Shown: positions 11,465 to 23,768 of the stretch, piece after piece
How the letters are laid out: every line of letters begins with the position of its first letter
How positions within the stretch are numbered: position 1 is the first letter of the stretch
Origin: Sabethes cyaneus
Taxonomy: Eukaryota > Arthropoda > Insecta > Diptera > Culicidae
DNA length: 64,000 nt
Reading direction: 5' to 3'
NCBI RefSeq assembly: GCF_943734655.1
Contig: NC_071355.1
Coordinates: 23,930,268-23,994,267, forward strand
Program-made: the position numbers and the translations under genes
The notes under the pieces: generated by a model
The model's input: the letters and a program-made list of their open reading frames with translations, nothing else
The model's database searches: none
What the model was told of the DNA's origin: nothing

Positions 11465-12765
11465 GCCTAAACAAACTGAGGTGCATCATTTATTGTCCCG
11501 CACTAAGAACTAGATATCCACAGCGCAGCATGGTTTTATGCCTGGTCGTTCCGTTTGCACGAATCTGATGGAATTTACTTCGTTTTGTATTTCGGAAAGG
11601 AGAACAAGAAGCAAGTTGATGTAATCTACACGGACTTGAAAGCTGCTTTTGATAGAATTGACCATACCATATTATTGCGTTAACTTTCTCATCTGGGGAC
11701 TTCTCAACAGATGATTTGTTGGCTAAGCTCATACTAGCGCGGAAGAGTGCTGCGTGAAGCTTGGATCCTGTATTTCTTCGCAGTTTACGAACATGTCTGG
11801 AGTTCCGCAAGGTAGTAATATGGGCCCGCTGCTTTTCTCGCTGTTTTTCAACGATGTTACCTTTCTATTGGGTGCTGGTTGCAGACTTGTATATGCTGAT
11901 GACTTGAAATTGTTTTTAGTTGTTGAAAAAATGGAGGATTGTCGCCGCCTTCAAGCTTTGCTCGATATATTTGTTATATAGTGTAAACAAAACTGGCTTA
12001 CAATAAGTGTTGCGAAATGCGAGGTGATGAGTTTTTACCGCCTAAAAACTCCGATTCTTTTTAGTCATCGGATAGATGGAACTAAATTGCGCAGAGTCGA
12101 CCATGTTACTGACCTTGGAATTTTGCTGGACACTAAGCTCACATTTAACTTACACCGCGAGTCAATTATCTCGAAAGCAATGCGTCAGCTTGGATTTATT
12201 TCAAAAATTGGTCGGGACTTCAAGGATCCCCACTGCCTCAAGTCGCTATACTGCTCCCTAGTTCGACCGCTGCTTGAGAACTGTTGCTTAGTTTGGTATC
12301 CTCAGCAAGTATCGTGGAACTTACGTGTCGACAGAGTGCAGAGAAAATTTATTCGAATGGCTTTGCGACATCTACCGTGGCGTAATCCAGAGGAGCTCCC
12401 ACCATACTTGGATCGTTGCCGTCTTCTTAACCTAGATTCACATGAACACCGACGTAGAATCCAGCTGGCAGTATTTGTGGCAAAAGTCCCCAGCTTTTGT
12501 TACGTATGGATTTTCGCGCTTCACAGCGTAATCTAAGATCGACCGGATTACTGCAAGCACCATTTCATCGCACTGCTTTCGGTTGTAACGAGCCTGTAAC
12601 TGCTTGCATTAGAACATTTTCGACTGTGGAAGACCTATTCGACTTCGGACAACCATCGCATAAGTTTGTACAAAGACTACGTAATAGACACTTTTAATTA
12701 GCAATTAGTATTCATGTAGACATTGTCAGATGAATTTAATAGAATAAATAAATTTACAATACTAC
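11465..12765 (+). pseudogene. Non-LTR retrotransposon, 3' part of reverse transcriptase ORF (broken)
   Basis: A 5'-truncated LINE of Jockey/CR1 type (clade not certain). Seen in order: the GFMPGRS region near 11530, a frame-disturbed palm with the AFDRID region near 11640-11660, VPQGSNMGPLLFSLFFNDV at about 11797-11855, the catalytic YADD at 11892-11903, then a thumb and C-terminal region to 12697 containing LIPLE-like RPLLEN near 12270. An in-frame stop follows at 11979-11981 and a frameshift near 12490. The 3' end is AT-rich with AATAAATAAATTTA near 12743. Non-functional. The fragment at 4780 is the same family. Confidence 0.8.
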
Positions 12766-13020
12766 AAATGTGCGAGGCAGAGGCACCAAGAACGCTTCTG
12801 GCATATTGAGTTAAAGTTGTCAGTACTTGAAAAACACCAACACATATTCTATTTGACTTCCTTTTGGCCTGCTGTTAAAATACACCAATCCACCGAATAG
12901 GCCCTTGGGTTGTGCTGTTTGCTCGTAGTAATTTTTAAGGTTTCTTCGAAAATTGCTTTATAACTGTTATGGTTTGTACCATATATTGATTTTGATAAAT
13001 ACCCATATGTACCCTAAGTG
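12766..13020. other. No recognisable feature
   Basis: Spacer between two non-LTR relics. Confidence 0.35.
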
Positions 13021-13029
13021 CTGTGAAGG

Positions 13030-14160
13030 AGTATACATGATGCCAGTGAAGCAACTGCGAGAGAGGTGGAAGGCAAAACGCGCGGCAGGCAGCGTAACAG
13101 CTGGTTTCATGCTGATTGCCTGAGAATGACAGGTGAGAAGAACCAGATCAGGAGTCGTATGCTCATTGCGGCTATACGCCAGAACAGAGAAAGGAATAGA
13201 GAGACTAGAGGCAAATCAAACGCGAGTACGAGGAGCACGAGCATCGATTCGCCAGTAACAACATCCGGAGTATCTATAAAACGGTGATATGCAGGAATTT
13301 TACTATGCTTGTGATGGCAACCTGCTTACTGACAAAACGGTGGAGCAGCCAGGTGGAAGGAGCAATTCCAAACATTATTGAATGGAGGGGTAAACATGTG
13401 GATCAGCAGGAACACGTTAACAATTGTCAGCGATTTTTTTTCTGTCAATCATTGTATTCCGCACTTCGTTTTTTTGGCATTTTATCGCTATGGAGTGAAC
13501 CAACTGCTGATAGTTGTTATCTGTGCTTAAAGTGTCGGCGTTTTCATCATTTCTCTTTTAATGCTATTTACTACCTTTCAACCAATATCACACTGTAGAA
13601 CCAGGAAGTGCGAAGTTAAGTTATAATTTGCTCTTGGACGTTGGACAAGAGGCTTCATAAGCACCTCAAGCAAGTACCATTCTTATAACTTGCGCTGACA
13701 AGTGCCTTCATTGTTGGTAAATGCAGTAGGAGGGAAATATGTAGAGGGGCTGAGAATAAACCCATGCTAAAGTCACTTAACATCGAATGGTTTGATTCTA
13801 CTAAGTTTCCTACCCACGACCACTCGCTTCTCAGTTGCCTCGCATGAGAAATTAGTGAGTTGAAAAACGGTTAGGCTACTGGAAATCACGGTACCCCGGC
13901 TGAGCTTCTTAAAGCAAGGAGTGAGTGGCTGTTTACGAAGCAATCCACCGGATAATTGTCGTAATCTAGGTGAAAGAACAAATGCCAGAGGAGTGGTTAG
14001 ATGGTCGTATTTGTCCTATTTAAAAACAACGACAGCGTCTCGACTGTCAATACTATCGAGGCATTACATTGTTCATTTCTACCTATACTGTGCTTTTCCG
14101 AATACTGTTTTGTAGACTGGGACCGTTAGCAGAGTCCTTCATCAAAGGCGTGCATCAAAC
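13030..14160 (+). pseudogene. RTE-type retrotransposon relic, split by a SINE
   Basis: The first part (13050-13290) is the linker between endonuclease and reverse transcriptase and closely resembles the copy at 33480-33665 (WFHADCLRM region). The second part (13850-14160) carries the RT beginning: an AELL stretch near 13900, the EEW box near 13990, and ILFCRLGPLAESFI near 14102-14145. Stops and shifts are frequent. A SINE-2 copy sits between the parts. The relic ends at a perfect palindrome (14160). Confidence 0.75.
13430..13840 (-). mobile_element. SINE-2, copy B, inserted in an RTE relic
   Basis: A minus-strand copy matching that at 8680 through most of its length (CGCACTTCGTT near 13460, TTGGACAAGAGGCTTCAT near 13643) and extending further toward the head (ATAAACCCATGCTAAAGTCA near 13757, ACCACTCGCTT near 13820). 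The T-run at 13430-13442 is its A-tail. It separates two collinear parts of one RTE copy. A target duplication was not clear. Confidence 0.65.
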
Positions 14161-14274
14161 TGGGGTGACATTGCGATTCTCGTTTCGAGTGATTTTGGTT
14201 CGTTTCGCCCATTCGTTTAACGTGGTCGAAACGAACCAAAATCACTCGAAACGAGAATCGCAATGTCACCCCAG
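14160..14274. mobile_element. Perfect palindromic MITE (48-bp arms, 19-bp loop)
   Basis: Left arm 14160-14207 begins CTGGGGTGACATTGCGATTC; right arm 14227-14274 is its exact reverse complement over all 48 bases. Only 19 bases separate the arms, so a transcript would fold into a strong hairpin. The lack of any mismatch suggests a recent origin or gene conversion. No target duplication is visible, and the element sits exactly at the junction of an RTE relic and a degenerate array. Confidence 0.75.
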
Positions 14275-16170
14275 GTTGGTGGTTGAAAATGTGATTAAAA
14301 CTGTTGCCCAAAATCTTGTTTTTATTTCGATCCAGTTCCAGAATCTGGAGCCAAATTTGATGCAAAATCTGGTCCAAAACCTGGTAAAAAGTGTTGTCCA
14401 GCTTCGGGGCAAAGTGAGCAAACTGGTCCAGGGGTTACTCCAGTACGAGATGTTTACCTTGTGTCAGTATACCTTGGTATGCTCGTGCAGCGCTGTAGCA
14501 TGCAATTGACCAGACTGGCCTCCCGCAAGGGCGCTAGCTCCAGGAGACGCCAAAAACAGCTTGAACCTCACTAAGGCTTTCTTGAGTGTAGCGAAGTACT
14601 GGATGTTAAGAGTAGTATGAATCAGGTATGACAGTCTAATTCTAAAAAATAATAACTAAACTTCGAAGGAACACTGATTTAAGAAACGAGGGGACGTCAA
14701 ATTGGCCTTCACCAGGACAGCTACAATGTCACGCTACGGCTCTGGAACCAGGTCAAGCATCTGGGTTTAAAATCTGATAAAAACCAAAACATGGTCCACA
14801 ATCTAATCAAAATCTGCTCGAAATCTGGAACAAAATTTAACAAAAGTATATGGTCCTCGATATCGTCCAGGTCCAAAATATGATCCAGGCTCAGAATCTG
14901 GTTTGAAAACTGATCCAAAATCTGGCTGCTGGTTTAAAATCTGATTAAAAATGTTGCCTAAAATCTACTCCACGTCTGGTCAAAGGTCCAAATCTGATTT
15001 ATAATGTGACCCAGTTTAAGAATCTGGTCCAAAATATGGTCCAAAATCTGATAATAAGTGTGGTCCAGAATCTGCCCAGGCCCAAAGTCGGTTTATGGTC
15101 CAGAATATGATTCAAAAACTGGTCCCACGTCGGATCCAAAATCTGATAAAAGTAGTCTAAAATATTATCCAAAACCTGATTTAAATTTGATAAGAATGTG
15201 GTTCAAAATCTGGTCCAAAATCTGATGGAGGTCAAACATCTGGTTCAGGTCCAAAATCTGGTTTTAATATACATAACAGACAATGAACTACAAAATCTGA
15301 TCCAGAAATCAATTCAAATCTGTTCCAAAATTTCTAATAAAATTTGGTCAAAAATGTGGTCCGCAATCTAGTCCAGTCGGAAATACGGTCCAGGTCCACA
15401 ATCAGGCTCAGAAAAAAACATGGTCCAGAATCGAGGCAAAGTCCACAATCTGGTCCGGGTCCAGAATGTAGTAGACAATGTGCTAAAATGCGGTCCAAAA
15501 TATTATCCAAAATCTGGTCCAAATCTGATAAAAACGTAATCCTAGAAATTTGAAAAAATGTCCAGAATCTGAGGCAGCTCAAAGTGAGGTCCAAAATGTG
15601 ATCAAAAATGTGCTCCAAAATCTTATTCTGAACCTGATTCAAATCTGATAATAAGGTGGACCAATATCTGGTCCAGAATCTGGTTCAGATTAGGACTAGC
15701 GTCTAGAATCTGGGTCTAAAATCTGATCCAAAATCTTGTCAAAAATTTCATCTGACCTGATGAAAATGCGGTTTAAAATTTGGTCCAGAATCTAATCCAA
15801 ATCTGTACCGAAATCTGGAACAAGAATCGATAAAAATCCGCTCCACGATGTAGGGTAACCGACCTATTTTGGACCCCATCAGCAGCTGTACATAATTTGG
15901 ACACTTCCATTTGATTTGGCTGTAAGTGTCCAAATTATGTACAGCTGCTGATGGGGTCCAAAATACGTTGGCTACCCTAGTACAGATCCAATATACGGTC
16001 CAAATCCGGAAACCTGATCCAAAATCTGGTTTATCTGGGTGGTTTGATCCAGGTCTAACATCTGGTTTTGGTCTAGAATGTGCTCCAATATCTAGTCCAA
16101 AATCTGACCCAAAATCTGTTCCAAAATGTTCAGAATTTAGTCCAGGTTCAAAGTCTGGTTGGTGGTTTAA
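14275..16170. repeat. 1.9-kb degenerate array of ~12-bp units (GTCCAAAATCTG-like)
   Basis: The phrases AAAATCTGGTCC and TCCAAAATCTGAT recur over the whole stretch with drifting spacing, giving a cryptically simple repeat rather than a clean tandem array. About 14490-14700 is less repetitive. A 125-bp MITE is inserted at 15853. Open frames of 65-155 codons on both strands are by-products of the repeat. Confidence 0.75.
15853..15977. mobile_element. 125-bp palindromic MITE, TA target
   Basis: Arms of about 53 bp start GGGTAACCGACCTATTTTGG on the left; the right arm is the inverted copy with a few mismatches near the tip (ending ACGTTGGCTACCC). TA flanks both sides (15851-15852 and 15978-15979). 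It lies inside the 12-bp array, so it is younger than that array. Confidence 0.8.
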
Positions 16171-16879
16171 AATCTTATCAAAAATAAATAACTTTTTTAG
16201 GAATTTATGACACAAAAACCAAAACTATTTTCAGCTCAGAACCAGGATGAGGCCGTAGGTTTCGGGGCAGACCAATGGATATTTTTTGAAACGATGATTC
16301 TACAATTGATGAAGGGACGGTAAGGGAAAGTAATGAAGAAGGATTTTTTTCCGGGAATGAAGGGGAAGGGTGGAAAGGAAGGGGGGGGGGGTAATAGGTA
16401 GCTATGCTTAACAAGTTGTCGTTGTGACTCCTATCTTTTGTCCAATTCTGGAAGGTGCATGGGTCGAACCAAGCTGTAATCAGAGATTATAACCGGATTT
16501 GAACCCACAACACCTGCCAGGGCGTGACAGTGAACCAATGGATGTTCACTGTCGTGGACGAAACAGAGATCTCCTCATTAGTCGAAGGGGCCCAACAGTT
16601 TAAAAAAAAGTAGAATTCATCTAACCTTGAAATCTACATCATATGAGCAACAAAGGACATGATTTTGTAAAGTAGAAGAACAGGGTTTTCAAATAAAGTA
16701 AAAAATTTTTGGCGGTCATCGTGGACTTGGTTTTCATCAGAAAATCTCCGTTTTCATCGTTCAATCGATTTTCGTCTTAAGACAACCATTAGGAAGTTGA
16801 AAAAAAAAATACTACAGGAAGCATTCAATACTATTAATGTGCAGTTGAATTAACCCGATCAAACGATTAGTTTTCGTTA
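16171..16879. other. No recognisable gene; poly-G run and tRNA-like scrap
   Basis: Contains a G run at about 16381-16390. On the minus strand near 16480-16500 there is a B-box-like GGGTTCAAATCCG, possibly the head of an unrecognised SINE. Nothing else recognised. Confidence 0.35.
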
Positions 16880-17094
16880 CCGTAAACGTACCTAATTCTG
16901 AGCATGGTTCCTAATTCTGCGCACTGCATATTGTCAAATTAAAAACTGTAATATTCTCAAATTTATAACTTTATGTAAACATATCTTTCTAGATGAGTCA
17001 ATTATGTTTAAAAACTGCAGGAACTAGGAAGTTTTGGCTGAAATGTGGGGTGCGCAGAATTAGGAACCATGCGTAAAATTAGGTGCTTTTACGG
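16880..17094. mobile_element. 215-bp inverted-repeat MITE, TA target
   Basis: The left end starts CCGTAAACGTACCTAATTCT and continues to TTCTGCGCAC. The right end is its diverged inverted copy (GTGCGCAGAATTAGGAACCA, then finishing GCTTTTACGG). TA flanks both sides (16878-16879, 17095-17096). Non-coding; probably a Tc1/mariner-type passenger. Confidence 0.7.
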
Positions 17095-17122
17095 TAGCAA
17101 GATTCAACATTATATGAAAATT

Positions 17123-17270
17123 GTCGCAGCCGGTTATTACAGTGCAGGACAATTACGAAGCAAGTGTTACGATCCAACTGTTTCTAGCAACATCGCCCAG
17201 TCGAAATTCGAACATACGACGACTAGCTTGTTAGACCAGCATCGTGCCTCGAACCTAACTGGGCGCTTTA
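17123..17270 (-). mobile_element. SINE-1, copy 2 (3' truncated)
   Basis: The minus-strand tRNA-like head is well preserved (B box GTTCGAATT, anticodon arm loop CTAACAA); the body is diverged. Family as at 6031. Confidence 0.6.
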
Positions 17271-17481
17271 GATGCCAATGCATATCTAATTTGATGAATG
17301 CTTCTCATAGCATTTTCTCTCAGCTTTTCAATGTTGGTCTTAAAAAAATCGCTTGACGAACGAGGGTCCACTTTTTCGAAGTATTAAAAATGTAATTCTC
17401 AGTATTTAACCATTTTCAACCAAGTACAAAATTTTCAATATTTAAAGTGGTCACGTTTCAATAAGAATTCCATTTAAATTT

Positions 17482-17534
<53 letters not shown>
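17482..17534 (+). repeat. (TAAG)n microsatellite
   Basis: About 13 uninterrupted units of AGTA/TAAG. On the minus strand it makes a run of LLTY residues in a chance frame. Confidence 0.95.
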
Positions 17535-17536
<2 letters not shown>

Positions 17537-20500
17537 TGTTTTTATTTGTTAAATACCAGCTCTTGATTAATATCTCAGTAAAAAAACTGAAATGATATGA
17601 TGTGCCCCCAAGGTTTAGTTTAACGTGAGGCGGGTGAACTCTGGTTTTTAATGTAAAAACAGCAACATGAGACATTATTTCAAAGTATTTTACTACATGA
17701 TTTCAATCAGTTACGATGGGATACAATGACATACCAGACATGGCCCGTCAGGTTCTCACGCACCTTTGCTAATTTAATGTTTCTGCCGAAACAATCGCTT
17801 AATGAACACCTGCGATGGTCTTACCCAGCCAAAAAGCGGGTGTCAGTCGCAAATTTGTCGAAAGTGAATTTCATGGCCATGCCGTTGCACGACGGACAAC
17901 CTTAGAAAACCTTAGTAAAAAGATGACGAAGAAGAAGAAAACAACGATTACTAAATCCGCCTTCTACGGAACCGATACTGCCTCTACCTCCGTGTGGGCA
18001 CGGTTTCGACGGATGCAGAAATCGCCGCGCCTCCGCCGTCACCACGCTAATCCAACAGCACACCTCCCGCGTAGACGGCCAAAGGAAGGCGGTACCGCAA
18101 CCAAAACGACTTTAACTAAATCCAATTAAACCGAAACCGGTCACAGATAAAGATCCGATTGTCGGTATTGATTTACGGTGGATTAGATACCTTTTAAGCA
18201 GGCCTTTCTAAATTAGACAAAGCCATCGAATCGACCCATGCCCAGCAAACAATATTGGGATTGAGAAAGGCAAAGTGGGGAACCGAGAGTGGTTGTAGGT
18301 CTGAGAAGGTCGTCAGATAAAGCTTCGCCAAACGGTGCGGTGCCTTGTATACCAGCCAGCACGAGCATCGACCTGCAGAGATGATGAAAAATTGCGCTGA
18401 AGACGAGCTGCTTGTCGGTCGTTACAGAAAAGTGGTGCCCTTCGTCATGGGAACACGGTAAGCCTCTGTGGACTCAATGCTGCTCGAGGGGATCAGTGAA
18501 AATGAAAGTGAATATATGATGAATTTATTTAATACCATATCTTGCCCTCTAATCTGGTTGAAGATAGGGTCCGCCGGGCAGGCTCCAAGGGAAAGGAACA
18601 CGTGCTACCGACCAGTCACCAGTGTTTTCGCCTTTCCACCGCCATTGCAGACGTTTCTGTACGGCCACGGACCTTGGCCCCACGATGGATGCCCGTATGG
18701 ATTGCCCGTCAATAGCGGTGTTACGATGCTTACGAGCTCGAGCTCGGGTCAATGAATTGGAGCTTTTCCACTCTGGCCCCCCGACACGACACGACGTGTT
18801 GACAGCCGTGACATCTGATAGAAACGTCATGGGCAGAAAGAAATGGCCTGCGAAACGGATCGGAAGTTATAATCGCTTTGCGTGATGGCGGACGGCCGGC
18901 CTGACTGGCGGCGAAAGCTAACATGAACATGAAGCCTTTCGCAACAGGCCGGGCGGCGGCGGCGACGGCTAATTGGCGTCACTTTTCAATGCTGGAAACC
19001 TAATTCCTGAGTGCAATTGTTTAGGGGAAGGTCCCCAGGTCGTGAAATTTTATGTCAAACGATGGCCAGTTCAACGTTTATTTATGTTCTATGTATTCCT
19101 TCTTATTTTCTGCATTAACGGTAAAAAATAATAAAAATAAATAACTAGAATTTTTCAATAAAATTTGCAAAATCGAAGCAGAAACTGAGAAAAATCTTGA
19201 ACTGCCTGTTTAACAAAGGTTTGACATTCATCATCACAGCTTCTTTGTATTAAAAACTTTCACAGTCACAGTCACAAATTGATTTCAAACTGTATACTAG
19301 CAAAATGATACAGTTGTTAGAAACACTTTGCGTTAACTTATTGCTGTGAACAATTTCTAAACGAATTGTTCAAACCTCAAAATAAAGCATAATTTTACCC
19401 TTTAATATCCAAGCTCCCTGCCGGTGCAAAATGGCAATACCTATTGGGAAGCGAACAAGATTAAAAAAATAATGTATAGCTAGACAAGACGCACAGAGAT
19501 ACACCATGAACTGGCAAACCTGGAGCGTATCTCCGGGATCGCAAAAAATGCGGCAGCTGCCAAGCAACTTTTCAGACGAAACACGACGAGCAGAAAAACT
19601 ACCACCGAACCAAGTCGAGGAAAAAACCACACGATTCGCGGAAATTTTCCACCTTGCGCGAATAACTGTGGGGCGGTCGATGGCGGTGACGGTGCGATGG
19701 TGGAACCGGTGGTGGGTGGTGAGTGATTCAGTGCTGCCGAGGACGACACCACCGCACCGGGAAGTGGGGCCAATCAACGCGCTACGGATATCTGCATACG
19801 TCGGCACGGGTGGTCTGCCCTCGGTGCAGGGATAACCGTCGTTGGCGCTGCGGCTTATCTACTGTGTCAGCGTAAATTCGGAGAATTTGTTTCACATTGC
19901 TTCGCAATCCGCTGACCGTGACAGGGTGGTGATCGGTGCGAATATTAGTGACATGATTCTCAATTTAATTCTCAAAGGATTTATCATTGTTCGAAATTCA
20001 CAATAACAACATTGTTGTTACAACTGTTTTTTACTGAAAAGTCTGAGCACCCTGTATCGCGACGCAACGCTATCAGTCAGCCCTGGGTTATAGGCCACGG
20101 GGAAAAGGTACGCTTACCTCATCCGGGACACTTGCACGCTTCGGCCCGGCAGAATTGTGTAATCCAATTTATGCGCTTTTGCGAGAAATTCAATTTTATG
20201 TTATTGTGTATTATTTTGCTGAGCTTGTTTTCTACTCGCAGGGCGAAAACTGCCGAGACAGGTACCTGGGCCTCCTCGTCCCCTCGATCGCCTGCGGAAT
20301 GCTTTACAATCATATCAATTTTCTCTAAATCGGCTTTATGTTCATTTTAATTTGAGGGCGATTGCACGGATAGCTTTGAGTTTGCAGTTTTCAATCCAGC
20401 AAAGCTCAACCTTAATTAAATGATTCTTATCGCTGAGTAACTATTTTTGAAATACCCATTGCAACGCTCTGTGGTCATACGAATCTAGGCATAACTAAAA

Positions 20501-21175
20501 CTGACTGGCAAAAATGCCGCAAGGATGCAAAATAAAGCAGCTTAGGCCTTCTTACGCAACGAACTTCCCATGATCGAAACGGTATATACAATATGCTTGA
20601 TGAGTAGACAGACGGGTGGAAAGCAAACATGGAAATTAAGCCAATTATTTTCCACAGCACAATTCGCGGTCTTGTGCCACGGTCCCGCGCACGGGCCGCC
20701 ACCTCAAGTATGCAGCTTTGCCTGGCGTCTGTTAGGACTAATATTCCTCTAAAATGTGCTTCCAATAAAGCGATGACTCGTCTAACATGCTTTACTGCCC
20801 GCAGCCTGCATTCTACGCACTCCGCACTACCTGCGGGTTTATCCGAAGCGTATTCGAAGGAAAAACTAACGCCCTATTATGTTAACAACGTATTAGGCTT
20901 GATGGGCGAAACGAACCGCAAACACGCAGCCTTAAGGAAAAGCCGCCAGGAGTTTGTTCGAAGACCGCTAAGCGCGGTTGTGGCATGACGTTTTAATGTC
21001 GGTGCAATTATATTACGGTACTCAAATTGGGCTCACTTGTAAGTGGGGTTTGTTGTGACATGGTTCTAAGCTGATGAAATCTATGTACTGCTAAGCAGGA
21101 TTGGCACAGTTGCTAGTTACAAGTTTTCAAGCCGATTTAATGATGTTTTAAGAAACAGAACAGTTTTGGAATTTC
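17535..21175. other. Unique sequence, 3.6 kb, no supported gene
   Basis: Mixed GC content (higher in 17800-18130 and 18560-18980). Frames up to 145 codons lack family resemblance and are contradicted by frames on the opposite strand. Near 18377-18459 an AG-bounded stretch begins with ATGATG and ends before GTAAGC, which could be a short exon, but nothing else supports it. Likely intergenic or intronic. Confidence 0.4.
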
Positions 21176-21729
21176 AATTAGGCCATTACAAATATTTTTT
21201 AAAGTTTTTGTCCTTCCGATGCTAGACAACGGAAGGGGAGGAGGGGGAAGGGGCGAAAAAAAAACAAAGAGATTTTTTTAATTACGCAAAAAAAATTAAG
21301 ATTTTTATGAATTTTTAATTGAAGTTTAATCGTGAAATTAGTTAATTAATTCTTACTCTTGATTTATACGTTACTAGCTGACCCGACAAACTTCGTATTG
21401 CCACAAATTAACCTGTGTTGTACATAAATCATGAACCTCGGATGATCTTTGTCACAATCTCGAGTTTTGCAAGCCCCCCAGTGGGCGGCGCTTCCGACGG
21501 CGGGTCACCGGCAACACTCGCGATCGTCTCGTCTTGAATGATCTAGTGTTACTATAGATAGTTTTTGTGGTCTTGTATTGACTAATGTTTTATGGAAGAG
21601 TCGCGAATTTCTCGAGTTCGATTAGTTTTTGAGTTTCGCAAAAATTTCTGTTTTATTTGTATGAGAGTCCATATCCCCCTACCACAGGGGTGAGAGGTCT
21701 CTAACTATCGTAAAATAAATTCAAGACTC

Positions 21730-23440
21730 CAAAATCTCCTACATGCCAAATTTGGTTCCATTTGCTTGATTAGTTCTCAAGTTATAAGGAAATTTGAATT
21801 TCATTTGTATGGGAGCTCCCTTCTTAAAAGAGGAAGGGGTCGTAATTCACCATAGAAAAAATTTCTGCCATCTAAAACTCCCACATGCCAAATTTGGTTC
21901 CATTTGATTGATTAGTTCTCAAGTTATAAGGAAATTTGTTTTTCATTTGTATAAGAGCCCCCACCCCGCTCTTAAAGTGGGGAAATCCATAGAAAATATA
22001 CCATAGAAAATATTCTTGCCTACAAAAACACCCACATGATAAATTTGGTTCCATTTGCCTGATTAGTTCTAGAGTTATGAGGAAATTTGTATTTCGTTTG
22101 TATGAGAGCCCCCCCTCTTAAAAAGGTAAGGGGTCCTAATTCATCATAGAAAAAATGGTTGCCTCCAAAAACACCCACATGCCAAATATGGTTCCATTTA
22201 CTTGATTAGTTCTCGAGTTATGAGGAAATTTGTATTTCATTTGTGTAGAAGCACCCCCTCTTAAAGTTGGGAGGGGTCCTAATTCACCATAGAAAATATT
22301 TTTGCCTCCAGAAACCACCACATGCCAAATTTGGTTCCATTTGCTTGATTAGTTCTCGAGGTATGAGGAAATTTGAATTTCATTTGTATAGGAGCCCCCC
22401 CTCCTAAAGTGGGTAGGGGTCCCAATTCATCATAGAAAAAATTTTTGTCTCCAAAAACACCCACACGTCAAATTTGGTTCCATTTGCTTGATTAGTTCTC
22501 GAGTTATGAGGAAATTTATATTTCGTTTGTATAGGAGCCCCCCCTCTTAAAGTTGGGAGGGGTCCTAATTCACCATAGAAAATATTCTTGCCCTCGAAAA
22601 CTTTCACATGCCAAATTTGGTTTCATTTGCTTGATTAGCTCTCGAGTTATGAGGAAATTTGTATTTCATTTGTATAGGAGCCCCCCCTCCTAAAGTGAGG
22701 AGGGGTCCCAGTTTATCATAGAAAAATTTTTTGTCTGAAAAAACACCCACGTGTCAAATTTGGTTCCATTTGCTTGATTAGTTCTCGAGTTATGAGGAAA
22801 TTTGTATTTCGTTTGTATAGGAGCCCCCCCCTCTTAAAGTGGGGAGGGGTCCTGATTTACCATAGAAAATATTCTTGCCCTCGAAAACTTTCACACGCCA
22901 AATTTTGTTCCATTTGCTAGATTAGTTCTTCAGTTATGAGGAAATTTGTATTTCATGTGTATAGGATCCCCCCCTCCTAAAACGGGGAGGGGTCCCAATT
23001 CATCATATAAAAAAAATTTGTCTCCAAAAACACCCACATGCCAAATTTGGTTCCATTTGCTTAATTACTTCTCGAGTTATGACGAAAATTGTGTTTCTTT
23101 GGTACAGGAGCCCCCCCTCTTAAAGTGGGGAGGGGTCCTAATTTACTATAGAATATATTCTTGCCCTCGAAAACCTTCACATGCCAAATTTGGTTCCATT
23201 TCCTTGATTAGTTCTCGAGTTATGAGGAAATTTGTATGGAAGCCCCCCCCTTTTAAAGAGGAGAGGAGTTATAATTCCCCTTATAAAGAGGGGAGGGGTC
23301 TTAATTTACCATAGAATAAATTCTTGTCACCGAAAACACCCACATACCAAATTTTGTTCTATTTGCTTGATTAGTTGTCGAGTTATGCAGAAATTTGTTT
23401 TTCATTTGTATGGGAGCCCCCCCTCTTAGTGGGGGGAGGA
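21730..23440. repeat. 143-bp tandem repeat, about 12 units, alternating subtypes
   Basis: The anchor CCAAATTTGGTTCC occurs near 21746, 21888, 22038, 22182, 22325, 22468, 22611, 22754, 22898, 23041, 23183 and 23347, giving spacings of 142-150 and a last one of 164. From unit 6 on, units alternate between a CTCCAAAAACACCCAC-type and a CCTCGAAAACTTTCAC-type start, so the newest amplification step was of a 286-bp dimer. Confidence 0.85.
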
Positions 23441-23543
23441 GTTTCTAACCATCACTAAAACCTTTCCTGGCCCCAAAAAACCTCTACATGCATATTTTCA
23501 TGCCGATTGGTTCAGTAGTTTTCGATTCTATAAGGAACATACG

Positions 23544-23591
<48 letters not shown>
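23544..23591 (+). repeat. (GACA)n microsatellite
   Basis: About 12 GACA units close to the 5' end of the Helitron (which lies on the minus strand). The copy at 55487 has a shorter CTGT tract in the same place, so the microsatellite belongs to the element. Confidence 0.95.
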
Positions 23592-23593
<2 letters not shown>

Positions 23594-23768
23594 AATCCTT
23601 CTTTATAGGTATAGATTATTTTCCATGCAAAAACCTTCCAACATAGACTCAAAATCGAAAACAAATGTATGCACCTACTTCCATTTTTGTTTCGTTCTGG
23701 AAGCGTTAACGGCCGTACACTCTTTTTTAGAGTTCTTCAGGCTGTAAAACCCACAGATAATTGATTTA

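Larger units (their letters stand above)
21374..23615 (-). mobile_element. Helitron-like element 1 with 143-bp tandem array
   Basis: On the minus strand the element starts TCTATACCTATAAAG after an A and ends GGGTCAGCTAG before a T, matching the Helitron rule (A|TC...CTAG|T). Most of its 2.2 kb is an array of about 12 units of 143 bp (21730-23440) recognisable by CCAAATTTGGTTCCATTTGC, followed by a (GACA)n tract at 23544-23591. No Rep/helicase is encoded, so it is non-autonomous. The second copy is at 55487. The 60-70 codon minus-strand frames in the array are not genes. Confidence 0.75.

Noticed and set aside
14069..16215. Open frames up to 155 codons in the 14-16 kb region
   Set aside because: Products of a 12-bp-period array; present on both strands, with low-complexity repeated residues and no domain.
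18377..18459. Short exon starting ATGATG and ending before GTAAGC
   Set aside because: The 3' splice site has a weak pyrimidine tract, and no neighbouring exon or protein similarity was recognised.
20629..20988. 119-codon plus-strand ORF
   Set aside because: No recognisable domain; composition and context like the surrounding non-coding DNA.
21872..22607. Series of similar 60-67 codon minus-strand frames
   Set aside because: One per unit of the 143-bp array in a Helitron; the repetition explains the similarity and there is no start or regulatory context.
21730..23440. CRISPR-like array
   Set aside because: The repeated unit is 143 bp with no unique spacers of constant size, in an insect genome; it is a satellite.
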